Under the pieces are notes generated by a model, which worked only from the letters and a program-made list of their open reading frames with translations, did not search any database and had not been told where the DNA came from. From Phascolarctos cinereus (Eukaryota > Chordata > Mammalia > Diprotodontia > Phascolarctidae): a stretch of 64,000 bases of DNA. Shown piece by piece: positions 47,746-59,774 of this stretch (within the stretch, counting starts at the first letter, position 1; every line of letters starts with the position of its first letter). A program made the translations under genes and the position numbers. The stretch spans positions 868,001 through 932,000 of the forward strand of contig NW_018344333.1 in assembly GCF_002099425.1 (NCBI RefSeq), given 5' to 3'.

Positions 47746-48890
47746 TTTATCACACTGATGGACAAGCTCTATAGTATGTCTTTTTAAATATGTGTTGAAA
47801 TATAGACAATAGACATTTTTATTCCCTTAGTATTTCCTGTATGAATGGACTAGTCAATCTCCTTTGAATGATTACAGATCTCTTCCAGGAGGTTCTGCAA
47901 TGTTTTAGTGCTTGATGAAATCATCATGTTGTTATGCAAACAATAATATATGGAGGAGCTCATTAGCCGTAGGAAATCCCTCTTCAACCTTAATTTTGTG
48001 CTGGATCTATGGGGCAGATATGATTGGGACTTGGCAAAGTAAAACACAGCTCTATTGATAGTGTTTACATATTGCTATAATTTTGTGTAAAGGAAATAAT
48101 ATTTGTTTTCTTTTAATACTGCATATCATTATTCTCTAATATATTACTTTACAGGCTATAATATGAATTTAGAAAACAAATGGAAAATAAAATTCTAATG
48201 CTGAGTTATGTAAGGGATTTTTCTTCACATTTCCACTTAATGTAACAGTGTTCCCAACAGTGTCAGTACTTGCTTCCTAAGTCTGCTAATAAAGGCTGGT
48301 AAGTGACTAAAGTTTTTCTACTATATTACAAAATCACCAGTGTCCACTACTTTGGTGGCATCATTAAAAATTATAATGCTAATGCACATGCAGGTGTTGG
48401 CTATTCTCTGTTTTATACATCAAAAGAGTGCATAGCGTGCTGCGATATAGAAAATTTTCTTTCCACTGACCTCCACAGTGGCGACAAGAGATATTAATTA
48501 CTGTCCTGTCATGAAATAATTCATGAATAACAACATGTGGCATGACAAGATAGCAAAGGCATAAGTCATTAATTATTGTTTTCAATGGAAACAATGACTT
48601 AAGAGTATAAGATTCATTGCATGATCTCATGGAAAATTACACAGGCAACTACAACAGGGCAGAAGCTAACTCATGCCATCACATTTCTAAAGTTAGATTT
48701 TACATACGACTACCTCAATATAATATTTTTAAGGCTACCATATTTACGAGCATTCCATTAGCAATTTGATACATTAACCATGCTATAAATTTGATACCTC
48801 TTTTATTTTAATTTGATAGAAGCCAGATCACTTAGTACAAAATACTAGAAACATCAATCTATTGTTTTTCTAAGCTCACAATATAACTCT
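47746..48890. promoter_or_regulatory. repeat-poor block, candidate conserved noncoding DNA
   Basis: No repeat landmarks. There are many octamer/homeodomain-like cores ('tgttatgcaaacaataa', 'gtcattaattattgtt', 'gaaataattcatgaataa'), and around 48530-48640 an inverted 'ttgttttcaatggaaacaat' that is close to palindromic. The look is that of developmental enhancers. No transcript is inferred. Confidence 0.35.
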
Positions 48891-48924
48891 CTGATGGACT
48901 ATCTAATTCCCAGAATGTATATTG

Positions 48925-48942
48925 AAGTTTTGTTTTGTTTTG

Positions 48943-48973
<31 letters not shown>

Positions 48974-48975
48974 CA
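48925..48975. repeat. (GTTTT)n microsatellite
   Basis: About nine TTTTG units. Confidence 0.93.
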
Positions 48976-49970
48976 GAAGCTACTTTTGGGCTATTTGGAA
49001 TCCATATAATTTATTTTTTAAGGACAAGAAAATATGTTATTGCTTGTCTGCCTCAAACAAGCATCCCCTTATGAAAGTTGTCGCATGCAGATAATGTAGA
49101 AATTAAATACAAGGGCCACACACTTGCTCTTGGCAGCTGTACATATCTGTGCAACATTCATACTGACATCTGTACCAGAGCTGCCTCATCTAGTCTTCAA
49201 TTAATGTAATCAGGAAGGTATACAATTCCCAATGCACAAATATTGAGAATTGTACCTTAATTCCATCCTTTGACTGCCTTAACTTAATAGCATGCTCTTC
49301 GCATATTCAAAAATTTGCATAAATTTCCATATCATTCATACCTGCATTTTCTCTCTTGTCCTATTCCCTAAGGAGCTAGCTAGAAATGATTTGCCTTATC
49401 AGAATTGGTGGTAAATGTTTGCCAAAGGTAATAGACTTTTAATGCAAAATAAGATAGGATAGTACACCTAGTCTAGGACTCTGCACATAATAGACGCTCC
49501 ATGAATGTTGACTAAGATGTTGCCAGGATTTTGATGTATATGACAAAGAAATAAGTATCATTATGAAGATTGAGATCACAAACTTCTAAAAATATACTCC
49601 TACTGGGGCAAATTTTCCAACATTTGTAATGGGTTTCCAGAAAGTCCTCTAACATTGCTTCTAATCATAACAAGCAGTGGCAGTTTGACATTCCACATAT
49701 TTCTAATACCTATTAACATATTTTGACATAAAACATGATACATATTCCAAAGTGTTCATGATCATGAGGAAAGGTGGTTATGATCATAATGTTGTTGATT
49801 CCAGTACAACATTCTTTTCCACTAAATTCACAAATTGAGTAGTTCAGGACACCATAAATTCTAAAAATATTTATTATGATAAATTACTTGTCTTCCTGCT
49901 TATACTTTCAATCACAATTTAAGTTATCATTCGCAATGTATTAAAGTTTTGCCCCTACTTTAAAGTATGT
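48976..49970. other. unique sequence; candidate conserved part at 49085-49400
   Basis: No L1 or SINE landmarks. 49085-49400 has complex balanced sequence. A faint L2-like end ('ctctgcacataatagacgct') lies near 49480. No gene recognised. Confidence 0.3.
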
Positions 49971-50316
49971 TATTTTTTTTCCAATAACATGTAAAGATAG
50001 TTTTCAATATTCAAATTTGTAAGACTTTGAGTTGTAATTTTTTCTCCCTCCTTCCTGGCCCTTCCCCTTCCCAAGATGGCAAGCAATATGATGTAAGCTA
50101 TATATGTAAAATCACACTAAACATATTTCCATATTACTCATGTTGTGAAAGATGAATCAGAGCAAAAGGGGGGAAAAAAGAGGGAAAAAAAAGAAAATAA
50201 TGTGCTTTGTCTGCATTCAGACTACATGTTTCTTTCTCTGGATGTGAATAGCATTTTCTATCATAAGTCTTTGTAACTGTCTTAGATCATTTCATTGATG
50301 AGAAGGGCTAAATCTA

Positions 50317-51357
50317 TCAAAGTTGGTCATCACACAATGTTGCTGTTACTGTGTACAGTATTTTCCTAGTTAGGCTTACTTCACTCAGCATCAGTTCATG
50401 CAGCTCTTTCCAGTATTTTCTGAAATCTGCCTGCTCATCATTTCTCACTTCATAATAATATTCCATTATATATATATACCACAAACTGTTCAGCCATTCC
50501 CCAATTGATGGGCATCCCATCAATCTCTAATTCTTGCCACCACAAAAAGTGCTGATATAAATATTTTTGTACATGCAGGATCTTTTCCCTTTTTTATGAT
50601 CTCCTAGGGATACAGACCTAGCAGTAGTATTGCTGAGTCAAAGGGCGTGCACATTTTTATAGCCTCTTGGACATAGTTCCAAATTGCTCTCCAAAATTGT
50701 TGGATCAGTTCACAACTCCACCAACAATTCATTAGTGTTCCAATTTTCCTGTATCTCCAACATTTATCATTTTCCTGTTTTGTCAGGTCAACCAATATGA
50801 AAAGTATGAAATTGTACTTCAGAGTTCTTTTAATTTTCATTTCTGTAATAGTGATTTAGAGCATTTTTAAATATGACTGTAGCTAGCTATAATTTCTTCC
50901 TCTGAAAACTGCCTGTTCATATCCTTTGACTATTTATCAGTTAGGCAATGACCTGTATGCTTACAAATTTGACTCAGTTCTCTCTATATATTTAAAATGA
51001 GGCCTTCATCAAGACACTAACAATAAAAATTATTTCCCAGCTTTCTGCTTTTCTTCTAATGTTGGTTACTATTTTCCAGTTTTCCCAGCAGTTTCCATGA
51101 AATAGTGAGTTCTTATCCTAGAAGTGGAGTCTTTGGTTTAATCAAACAGTAGATTCCTTGTGTACCTAATTTATTTCACAGATTCAGCACTCTATTTCTT
51201 AGCCAATAGTAAATAGTTTTGATGATTGCCACATTGTAATATAGTTTTAGATCTGGTATGGCTGGGCCAGCTTCCTTTGCATTTCTTTTCACTAATCCCC
51301 TTGATATTCTTGACCTTTTGTTCTTCCAGATGAATTTTATTGTTTTTTTTCTAGCTC
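50317..51357 (-). pseudogene. L1 ORF2 C-terminal remnant
   Basis: Encodes diverged 'TKQENDKCWRYRKIGTLMNC' (~50790) and 'PFDSAILLLGLYP' (~50640). It ends with 'CPSIGEWLNSLWYIYIMEYY' (~50515). Frameshifts separate the pieces. Confidence 0.82.
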
Positions 51358-51364
51358 TGTAAAT

Positions 51365-51760
51365 TAATTGTCTATTTTCACATCATTTAGCAAGATGTAG
51401 TTTCCTTCATTATCTCCTGTACTTAGATTGATTTTTGCTTTTGCTTTGTGAGATCAGAATTGCTACCCCTGCTTTTATTTTTTTTCTTCCATTGAAGCAA
51501 AATATATTCATGTCCAGCCTTTACCTTTATTCTGTGTGTATCTTTCTGCTTCAAATGTATTTCTTGTAAATAGATTGTAGGATTATAGATTTTAATCCAC
51601 TCTGCTATCCACTTCTGTTTTATGGGAGAGCTCATCCAATTCACATTTACAGTTATGATTATTAAGTGTGTCTTTCTCTCTATCCTATTTTCCCTCCTGT
51701 TTATGCTTTTCTCTGTCCTTTCACCTTTTACTTCCTCACCAGTGTTTTGCTTCAACTACA
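51365..51760 (-). pseudogene. L1 ORF2 endonuclease N-terminal remnant
   Basis: Reads 'NVNWMSSPIKQKWIAEWIKI' near 51640, followed by 'YNPTIYLQEIHLKQKDTHRI'. These are the usual N-terminal endonuclease blocks of L1 (N-V-N-G..., then I-x-x-L-Q-E-T-H), with the normal catalytic Glu of 'LQE' kept. The rest of the domain is missing. Confidence 0.8.
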
Positions 51761-53639
51761 GCTCCCCTCAATCTGACTTCCTTTCTATCCTTTTTTTCCT
51801 TCTTTTCTTTTCTTTCTCCTTTCCCCTCTTATTTCCTATAGGGTAAGGTAGATTTCTATAACCAACTGAATGTGTATGTTATTCCCTCTTTGAGTCAATC
51901 CTCTGAAAGTAAGGTTCAAACAATGCTCATGCCCTCCCTTCTTTCCCTATATTGTACATCTTCATATGATGTCATTTACTCTATTCTGTTTCTCCCTTTC
52001 CTCTTCTCCCAGTACATTCTTTTTTTTTTAGTCCTCAATTATTTTTTGATTATCACGTCAAAATCAACTAATACCCACATCCTCTGTCTATGTATACCCC
52101 TTCTAAATGCTGTAATAAAGATACAGTTCTAAAGTATCATCCTCCCTTGCAGATGTGTAATATATTTAACCTTCTAAAATAACATGCCTTTTCTTTTGTT
52201 TCTTGTTTACCTTTTTATGCTTCTCTTGGGTTTTGTATTTGAAGACTGAATTTCCTATTCAGCTCTGTTTTTTTTTTTCAATCAGGAAAGTTTGGAAGTT
52301 CTCTCCAGCCCTGAAGGATAATGCTCATTTTTCTTGGGTAGTTGATTCTTGGTTGTAATCCAATCTCCTTTGCCTTCTGGAATATCATATTCCACATCTT
52401 CTGATTCATTAATGTAGAAGATGCTAAGTTCTGTGTAATTCTCACTGTGGTCCCATTATGTTTAATTGTTTCTTTCTTACTGTTTACAGTATTTTCTCCT
52501 TGACCTTATAATTCTGGAATTTGGCTACCATGTTCCTTGGAATATTCATTTTGGGATCTCTCTCAAGAGGTGACCTATGTATTAATTTTTTTAATGTTTT
52601 TTAGTTTTTTTCCCTAAAATTTAATACATAATAAGAAAAGAAAAAGAGACATATTATAAACTTAAATATTAAAACTTAAATACAAAATAAGAGAAGAAAA
52701 AAACATGTCATGCACAGCAGAATGTAAGAAAGGATTCATAATATATGGCAATAAATTTCCATTTCATTAAAGCCCATGTAATAAATACTATGCATTGTGT
52801 TGAGAGCTATCCATTTTTTCTTTGCTTCCTTCCTTGTCAGTTTTCTTTTGTTTGCTGCTGTGCACTTTTCGCTTTGTTCTATTTTCCCCTCCCTCTCCAA
52901 GGCTTTGATTAAGTGTGGATATATTTCTATATAGATATAGACACACAAATACACAAATACATACATATGCATACATACATATATAGATTTGTGCATAAAT
53001 ATATAAACATATACTTCCCCTACAAATTCTACTCCTGATCTTTGTTTTATGTTTGTGCACATCTCTCATTTCCTATCCCTCCTGACTCTTGTACTTCACT
53101 TCTACCTGCTACCTTGCCTTCCTATTACTTAACCTACTCCACTTCCAAGGATCCCTCCCTTACCCTCTCATTCCCATAAATATAAACACCCATCTGTACC
53201 CACCTTAATCTATTTCCTTACTCTCCCCTCTAAAGATTCTTCCCTTATTCTCTGATCCCTCACTATCTTCTTAGTATATTCCCCTCTTGAACCTATTCAT
53301 GATAAATGTAGGTTTCCAGAACTAACGTACATCTTCCCCCATCTAATTCCTGAAGTCAATTCTTCCTCTCATACCCCATTAGTATAAGACAGCTACTCAT
53401 TTTTAGCTCTTCCTGGACAGTTTTGTTTTTTGAAAACATATTCATACTCAGGTCTATCTCAATCTTTCTTATGAACTACTCAGTTACTAATAACAATCTT
53501 AGTTGTATGTTCTGTAAACAATCTGTCCTTATTGAGTCCCTCATAATCAGTTTTTGGAATATATGTTATATTTCTGTTGGCTCTTGTATGTCATATCTTT
53601 TGGTTTCTTTATAACAAACTCCCAAAATTCTCATAATTC

Positions 53640-54470
53640 ATTAAATATCCTTCTTTTTTTCTCATTAAAGGTTATGCTTAACTTTTCTGTCTATGTCATT
53701 TTTGTCCAGAACCGCAATTCTTTTGCCCTTTAATATATACTGTTCCAAGATCTGAGGTCTTTTAGTGTTACCACTGCTAGGTGTTGTGTGATTCTAATTT
53801 TGGCACTGCCATATTTAAATTATTTTTTTCTTGTTTCCCATAACATTTTATCCTTCAGCTGGGGATTTTGGAATTTGCCTATTCGTATGAGTTTTTCTCA
53901 TAAGATTTCTTTTAGGTGATAATTAGTGGATTTTTTCTATTTCTACTTTCCCCTTTTGTTATAATGCTTCAGGTCAATTTTCTTCAATTGTTTCTTGTAT
54001 TAATGTATCAAGATTATCTTTTTGATCATAGCTTTCAGGTAGTGTGATTATTCTTATGTTTTCCCTTCTTGTTCTGTTCTCCAGATCGGTTGTTTTTCTT
54101 ATGAGATGTTTCACATTCTCCTCTATCTTTTCATTTTTCATTTTTTGTTTTATTATTTCTTGGTCTCTTATGACTTCACTGGCTTCCCCTTGCCCAATTC
54201 TGTTTTTCGATGAGTCATTTTCTTCCTTAAGATTTTGGATCTCCTGTTCTAATTGGTTGACTTTCTTTTCATAATCCTCTTGCTTTTCTTGGATTCTTCC
54301 TGTTCTCCTTGTTCTTTTTGTTCTTGTTCTTGTTCTTGTTCTTCTTCTTTTTCTTCTTCGTCTCCTTCTCCTTCTCTTTCTTCTTCTTCTTCTTCTTCTT
54401 CTTCTTCTTCTTCTTCTTCTTCTTCTTCTGTTTTCTCTCAATCTCTCACATTTTATTTTTAAAGTGTTTT
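53640..54470 (-). pseudogene. HAL1-like ORF1 remnant with Arg-coding microsatellite
   Basis: Encodes an L1 ORF1-type protein: coiled coil 'VNQLEQEIQNLKEENDSSKN', then 'KNEKIEENVKHLIRKTTDLE' and the RRM-like entry 'NIRIITLPESYDQKDNLDTL'. It is clearly homologous to the ORF1 at 13840-14837. The open part is 155 codons (54441-53974). Its N-terminal third is an AGA/AGG (Arg) run produced by a microsatellite at 54310-54430. The C-terminal domain is eroded by frame changes. Confidence 0.8.
54310..54430. repeat. (TTC)n/(TTG TTC) microsatellite within HAL1-like ORF1
   Basis: TTCTTG units followed by TTC/CTC units and a pure run of about 17 TTC. Confidence 0.95.
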
Positions 54471-55227
54471 AAAGGTTCTTCTGTGAGTTCTTTTTGGGCA
54501 GATGACCATTTGACATTGCTCTTCGGGGTAGAAGAGAATTTCTTTGCTTCAGTATCCTCCTCTGAAGATGATCCCTGGTCTTCTCTATGCCCATAATAAC
54601 TCCTATGGTTGAATTCTTTCTTCTTTGCCTACATATTTTTTTTTATTTGTAGCAGCTAAATTTTTGTAAACATCTCTAGTCCTAATGTATGGGGGATGAT
54701 GCCTCTGGCCTCAGATTTTCCTTCAGTTCTCCCCTCTAGCCAGGGACTGAAACTAAGACCTTCAGTCTCCTGTAAATATCCACTGCTAGCTGTGTTCCTG
54801 TGCTGCTGCTTCTGCACTCACTGGGCATGTGCTGATTCTTTCTTGTCATGGATGAATCTCCACAGCACAACTGGGTCTGGCATTCCTTCTCAGGAGAGGT
54901 TACTTCAATCTTCCCTGGCTCAGACACCCAACTCCCTTCATTGTCACAGGAGTAAAAGTTCCTGTGGCTGGGGCAAAGGCAGCTTCCTAACCCAGCTAAC
55001 CCCAGGATTCCTTGCTTGTTGTTTAACTGGCCCCTAACCTAGAGGTGTTTAGTCTTCACAGGGACCAAACCTTCTGGGACCTTTCCTCAGATCTCCTCCA
55101 ATTGTCCCTGAAGGACCACTGTTCTGCCACTACTTTTATTTAGTAGTGAGCTGATATTTTATCTTTTTGGTGGGGGGAAATCTTGAAAGCTTTGAATTAT
55201 CTGACTATTCTACCATCTTCCCAGAAT

Positions 55228-55960
55228 CCTCCCAGTGGATTCTTTCAGCAAATGCTTCACCCTCTGGTTCTTGGATATCAGAACAATTTTTCTTGATAAT
55301 TTCTTGAAAGATGCTGTGCACGCTCTTTTTTTTTTTATCATGGTTCTCAGGTAGCCCAATAATTTTAAATTTTTCTCTCCTGCATGTATTTCCCCAGTCA
55401 ACTGCTTTTCTAATGAGATAATTTATACTTTCCTCTATTTTTTTTCATTCTTTCAATTTAGTTTGACTGATTCTTGATGTCTCATAGAGTCATTAGTTTC
55501 CACTTGCCCAATTCTAATTTTTAAGTGATTATTTTCTTCAGTTAGTTTTTGTACCTCCTTTTCCATTAGGCCAATTCTACTTTTAAAGATTTGTTTTCTT
55601 CAGTGGATTCTTTTTTTTCTTCCATCTGGTCAATTGTATTTTTTTAAGAAATTTTTTTCTTTGATCAATTTTTGCCCTTCCTTTTCCAAGCTGTTGATCT
55701 CTTATATTACCTCTTATTTCTTTTCCCAATTTTTCTTCTACCTCTCTTATTCGAGTTTTAAAATCCTTCTTGAGCTCTTCTAAGGAGGCTTTTTGGGATT
55801 GAGACCAATTCATATTCCCCTTTTAGGTTTCAGATGTAGGTATCTTAACAATGTTGTCCTCTTCTGAGTTTGTGTTTTTATCTTCCCTGTAACTGTAGTA
55901 ACTTTCTATGGTCAATGTTTGTTTTTGCTTCTTGCTTATTTTGTTTGCCTATTTTGTGGT
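55228..55960 (-). pseudogene. L1 ORF1 N-terminal part beyond the insertion
   Basis: Minus strand: coiled-coil 'WSQSQKASLEELKKDFKTRI' then 'REVEEKLGKEIRGNI' (55810-55700), followed by the heptad region and 'LGYLRTMIKKKRACTASFKK' (~55350). It is collinear with 52260-52583 and carries several frame breaks. Confidence 0.8.
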
Positions 55961-56156
55961 TTTTAAAGTTGAGCTCTCCTACTGCATGGGACAATGGATG
56001 TGAATGAGATCTTTCACTGGAAAAAATTAGGTGAAAAAATTATTTAGCAAGAATAAAGAACAGAAGGATGACTTCTCACTGAACTTGGAACCCCATAATG
56101 TCAATATGCCTAGAGGAAAACTCCCAGAGCATTGGGTAGATCCCCTTTAAATAATT

Positions 56157-56324
56157 GTTTTTTTAAATATATATTTTTTTTATTTTTAGGCAATTGGGGT
56201 TAAGTGACTTGACCAGGGTCATACAACTAGTAAGTGTCAAGTTATTTGATCTGAGGCTGGATTTCAGCTCAGGTCATCCTGACTTCAGGGCCAGTGCTCT
56301 ATCCACTGCACCCCCTAGCTTCAC
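56157..56324 (-). mobile_element. short CORE/tRNA-type SINE with perfect 15-bp TSD
   Basis: T-rich start (the A tail), then 'aggcaattggggttaagtga', 'cttgaccagggtcatacaac' and 'agtgctctatccactgcacc' on the plus strand. It is flanked by an exact 15-bp duplication, cccctttaaataatt (56142-56156 and 56325-56339). The perfect duplication suggests a fairly recent insertion. Confidence 0.93.
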
Positions 56325-56339
56325 CCCCTTTAAATAATT

Positions 56340-57185
56340 CTATGAGAAAATATGCCAAATTAACATAGAATAAGAAGATGTAGATAGCTTGAGATATATG
56401 CCATTGGAAGAAGAATTCATCTCACATGTGATCATTAACACATAAAACTGAAGAATAAGATTGTAGGATAATGGATGGAATATTTGATTTAAGCCATAAG
56501 ACATGAGATCGATCTTGTTTCTACTAATTGCTACCTGTGTGACATGGAACAAGTCATTAATCCTTTTGTACCATGATTTAATTCATATACAAAATGTTGT
56601 TGTTACATTAGATTGATCGCTAAAATCCCATTAAACTCTAAATTTTGTTTCTACAATGACACATTGTGGTACCTATCCTTAGTAGTATTTCTCCTATAGT
56701 TTTGACCAGAACAATGGCTACCATATACTGTTATGTATAGGTACTATAGTATGTTTAGACCTTTTACCACATAGTGTGTGAAAATGTATTCATGATGTTT
56801 AAGAAATTCTATTTTTTTTCTAAATTGCAGTCTCTAGGTATAGTTCACTGCTATTAGGATTTGCACCATCAAATTCAAAAATGGTTTTTGTGTAATTCCA
56901 GCTCCTTTTCCAAATGATTGGAGAAACAGGTATGATTATAGTTATTCATTTTATTATTAGGTAGAACTTGTGGAGTTTGTTATAAATGAAGATTTCCAGT
57001 GACTTCAAGTTCTCAAACTTTTCCCGCTTCCACTTTTAGTGGCCCTTTAATTTCAGTCATATTTCATTTATCTGAGTTTAGGTATCTAGGTATTTCATGC
57101 AAGTGGCTTCCACTTGTAGGCAATACATCCTTGTGAGACTTGTATGATATGGAACAGAGGATTCCATGACAAAAATAGTGGGAAA
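56340..57185. other. unique AT-rich sequence
   Basis: No gene or repeat was recognised. Confidence 0.35.
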
Positions 57186-57189
57186 TGCT

Positions 57190-57465
57190 TCCATCTAGGT
57201 CATGTAGTGGATATAATATTGACCTGGCAGTCAGGAACACCTGAGGTTAAATCCTACCTCAGTCATTTGATTGCTGTGTGACCCTTGAAAAATGACTTGT
57301 TCTTTCTCATCTCCTGTTTCCTTAGCTGTAAAATGAGTACAATAATAGCACCTATTTAACAAGTGTATGTGAATATCAAATGAGAAAATACATGCAAAAC
57401 ACATATAAATATAAAATCTATTTAAAATTTAAAGTGCTGTGTAATTGATAGCTACTATTACTGCA
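57190..57465 (+). repeat. MIR-class SINE, nearly complete
   Basis: 'gtagtggatataatattgac', 'gattgctgtgtgacccttga', 'ttccttagctgtaaaatgag' and 'aaatttaaagtgctgtgtaa' give the full 5'-to-3' order of the SINE family that was split by the L1 at 35.9 kb. Confidence 0.8.
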
Positions 57466-58165
57466 ACTTGGAAGCTCCACTTCTAATTTGACAACAATCT
57501 ATTAACACTGAATAATGAAAGCATCAGTATCAATTTCATGTGTACTTGCAATTTGGCCTTATTAGTGGTTAGCATTATTGAATGCGAAGTATGTCCAGTA
57601 AGTTGGGCATTGCTATTTCTGATTTGTTCTGATTTGTCTTGTTCTTATGGGGCCAGAACATACTTTGAGTAAGGTCAATCTGTAATGTTGTCAAAGACAA
57701 AAGCAAACAAGAGCTGAAGCATCTTGTCATTTTCATCATTTTTTGTTGGAATTCATAAAGAAAGGATCTTAGGAATAATCTCTCTTGGTTTTAATCTTTA
57801 ATATGTTAAGTTCTACAGACTATTGCACAAATGTATAAAATAATTTAAAATAATTTTTATTATGAATTTAATAATTAATAAACAAACATTTCAATTTACA
57901 AATAAGCATAAGAAATAGGCTTATTTGAGAAATTATGTGAGTACTTTTTATGATCTTCACAATCTGGCAAAATTTTCCAGAGCAGACATTATAGACCAAA
58001 ATAAAGCAATTTCAGCTATCTTCATGGCCTGAGATAGCAGGAACCTGAAACAAGGTCAAAACTCCATGAATTAAGGTATTCCTCATGCTCATTTGGTATC
58101 CCTTTTGCAGCCACCAACCATGCCACCTAGCAAGAAGTGCTCCTACCACTACCTGACACACTGAT
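57466..58165. other. unique AT-rich sequence
   Basis: No gene or repeat was recognised. Confidence 0.35.
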
Positions 58166-58169
58166 TGGC

Positions 58170-59330
58170 AAGAGAATACAACCTTGTTTGTGATCCTGAT
58201 GAATCCATAGGAGAATTCAACCAAACATTTAAAGAACAATTAAGACTCATGCTAATCAAATTATTCTTAAAATTGAGAAAGTATCCCATCTGAATCCTTT
58301 TATAAGAAAATATAGTCTGAATACCTAAACCACAAAAAGATAAAACACAGATGGAATATAATAGGCTGATATCATTAATGAATATAAATTCAAAATCTTT
58401 CAACAAAATTTGGTCTGACTACAAAAAAACTTATCTAAGCAATCATTCATTATGGGGAAAAAATTTGTTTGTGCCAGAGATGAAAGAATGGCATAACATT
58501 GGGGAAACAATCAAGAGAATCATATTAAGAAGCAATACATAAAAAACAAATGATTGTCTCAATAGATGCAAAACAGCCTTTAACAAGGTACAACATTCTT
58601 TTATGTTAAAGAACTTAACAAAGCTTAGGCATAAAGGTAACTTTTTATTATCCTGAAAAGCATTTCTCTAAGACCAAAAGCAAGCAATGTATGCAGTGGG
58701 ATTTATTAGAACCTTTTCCAATAAATACAGGGCTGAAGCAAAGATTCTTAATCTCCCCACTATTATTTGACATAGCGGTGGAAATTCTAGCAAGAGCATT
58801 AAGATGAAAGAAAGCAATAAAATGAATAAAGATAGGTAAAGAGGATAAAACTATCCTTATTTGTTTACTATATGATTGTTTACTTGGAAAACCCCAGGAA
58901 ATCCATAAAGGTAGGAACAGAAAAAATTACTAAAGAAAAGAATTGAGAAAATTAATAGTTTAGCAATTTAAGGTACAAGAAGTATTAAATTATTAAGTAA
59001 TTTTAATAGTCTCTATTTTCTATGTGTTATTAAGAACAAGTACTAGAAAGGAAAGAGGTAAGAGAAGATCTAGTTAAGTAGCTAAAAAGTATGAACTAGC
59101 TTAAGAGTTAATCTACTTGGACAAATATAAATGTGAAAACAAAGAGTTCATGGGAATAAAGAAAAATCTAAATAATGACAGCAATACTCAATATTCATTG
59201 CTGGCCCATGTTAGTATAATAAAGATGAGGATGACACCTTAATGAATCCATACCAATGAATTACATCAATCAACCAACCAATAATCACAATGAGTTCCAT
59301 TATGTAAATGAAGACAAAAATAAAAGAGAA
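58170..59330 (+). mobile_element. old L1, RT-domain relic
   Basis: Eroded RT coding sequence in order: 'gagaattcaaccaaacattt' (E-F-Y-Q-T-F region), 'atgaatataaattcaaaatc' (M-N-I-N-S-K), 'gattgtctcaatagatgcaa' (I-V-S-I-D-A), 'aggttgaagcaaag'-like, and 'ccccactattatttgacata'. Stops and shifts are dense, so it is considerably older than the copies at 13-18 and 36-47 kb. Confidence 0.65.
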
Positions 59331-59770
59331 GAATTGAGGTCAAACACAATGATCAATGTTGGTTCTAAATCACTGAGGTCATTATGCATTTTATAAAGAA
59401 ATGATAAACCCCAATAGTTTATTGCTATATGTACCATCAATTCAACTAACTATATCAGAAGGTGAGAGATGCAGAGATTATTTACTATTAAGCAGTTTTT
59501 ATATAAAAAGGAAATGTAACTAAAAAATAAGATATATGATATGTTATTCTGTTATCTATGAAAGAGAGTAGGGCTCCTAAGTGAAAGTGTTTCAAAGATG
59601 ATTATAGGAGCATTATGCACATAATAAATGGTTATTTTGTATCAACACCACCTTAGCTAATATTGAAAAGGTTTATTACCAGAAACATGTATACCAAAAC
59701 ATGATTTTTTTTTCATTGGAAACTGACCTCCTAAGGTTTCTCTGTGCTGGAAGAATATTTAGACACATGG
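59331..59770. other. unique AT-rich sequence
   Basis: No gene or repeat was recognised. Confidence 0.35.
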
Positions 59771-59774
59771 ATAA

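Larger units (their letters stand above)
52584..55227 (-). mobile_element. ORF1-only L1 relative (HAL1-like) inserted into L1
   Basis: About 2.64 kb, minus strand. Its 5' end, reverse of 'accatcttcccagaat', lies near 55227. Then come a 5' UTR (about 55220-54480), an L1-type ORF1 (about 54470-53640), a ~1-kb tail region with no RT or endonuclease motif, and an A-rich 3' end (T runs from 52584). The host L1's ORF1 breaks off at about 52583 and resumes at about 55228. Flanks 'cctatgtatt' and 'cccagtggatt' may be a decayed target duplication. ORF1 without ORF2 is the definition of HAL1 ('half-L1') elements. Confidence 0.65.
49974..55990 (-). mobile_element. L1, internally deleted and interrupted by a HAL1-like element
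   Basis: The minus-strand L1 starts at its 3' end with a T run at 49974. 3' UTR to about 50315; ORF2 C-terminus 50315-51355; endonuclease N-terminal part about 51365-51690; inter-ORF spacer 51700-52260; ORF1 52260-52583 and again 55228-55960. At about 51358 the ORF2 C-terminal region is joined to the endonuclease, so the RT core is missing. It is 5'-truncated near 55990, in sequence matching 13770 of the other L1. No TSD is clear. Confidence 0.85.

Noticed and set aside
54253-54596. Plus-strand Ser- or Phe-rich frames
   Set aside because: They are shadows of the TTC microsatellite in the HAL1-like ORF1.
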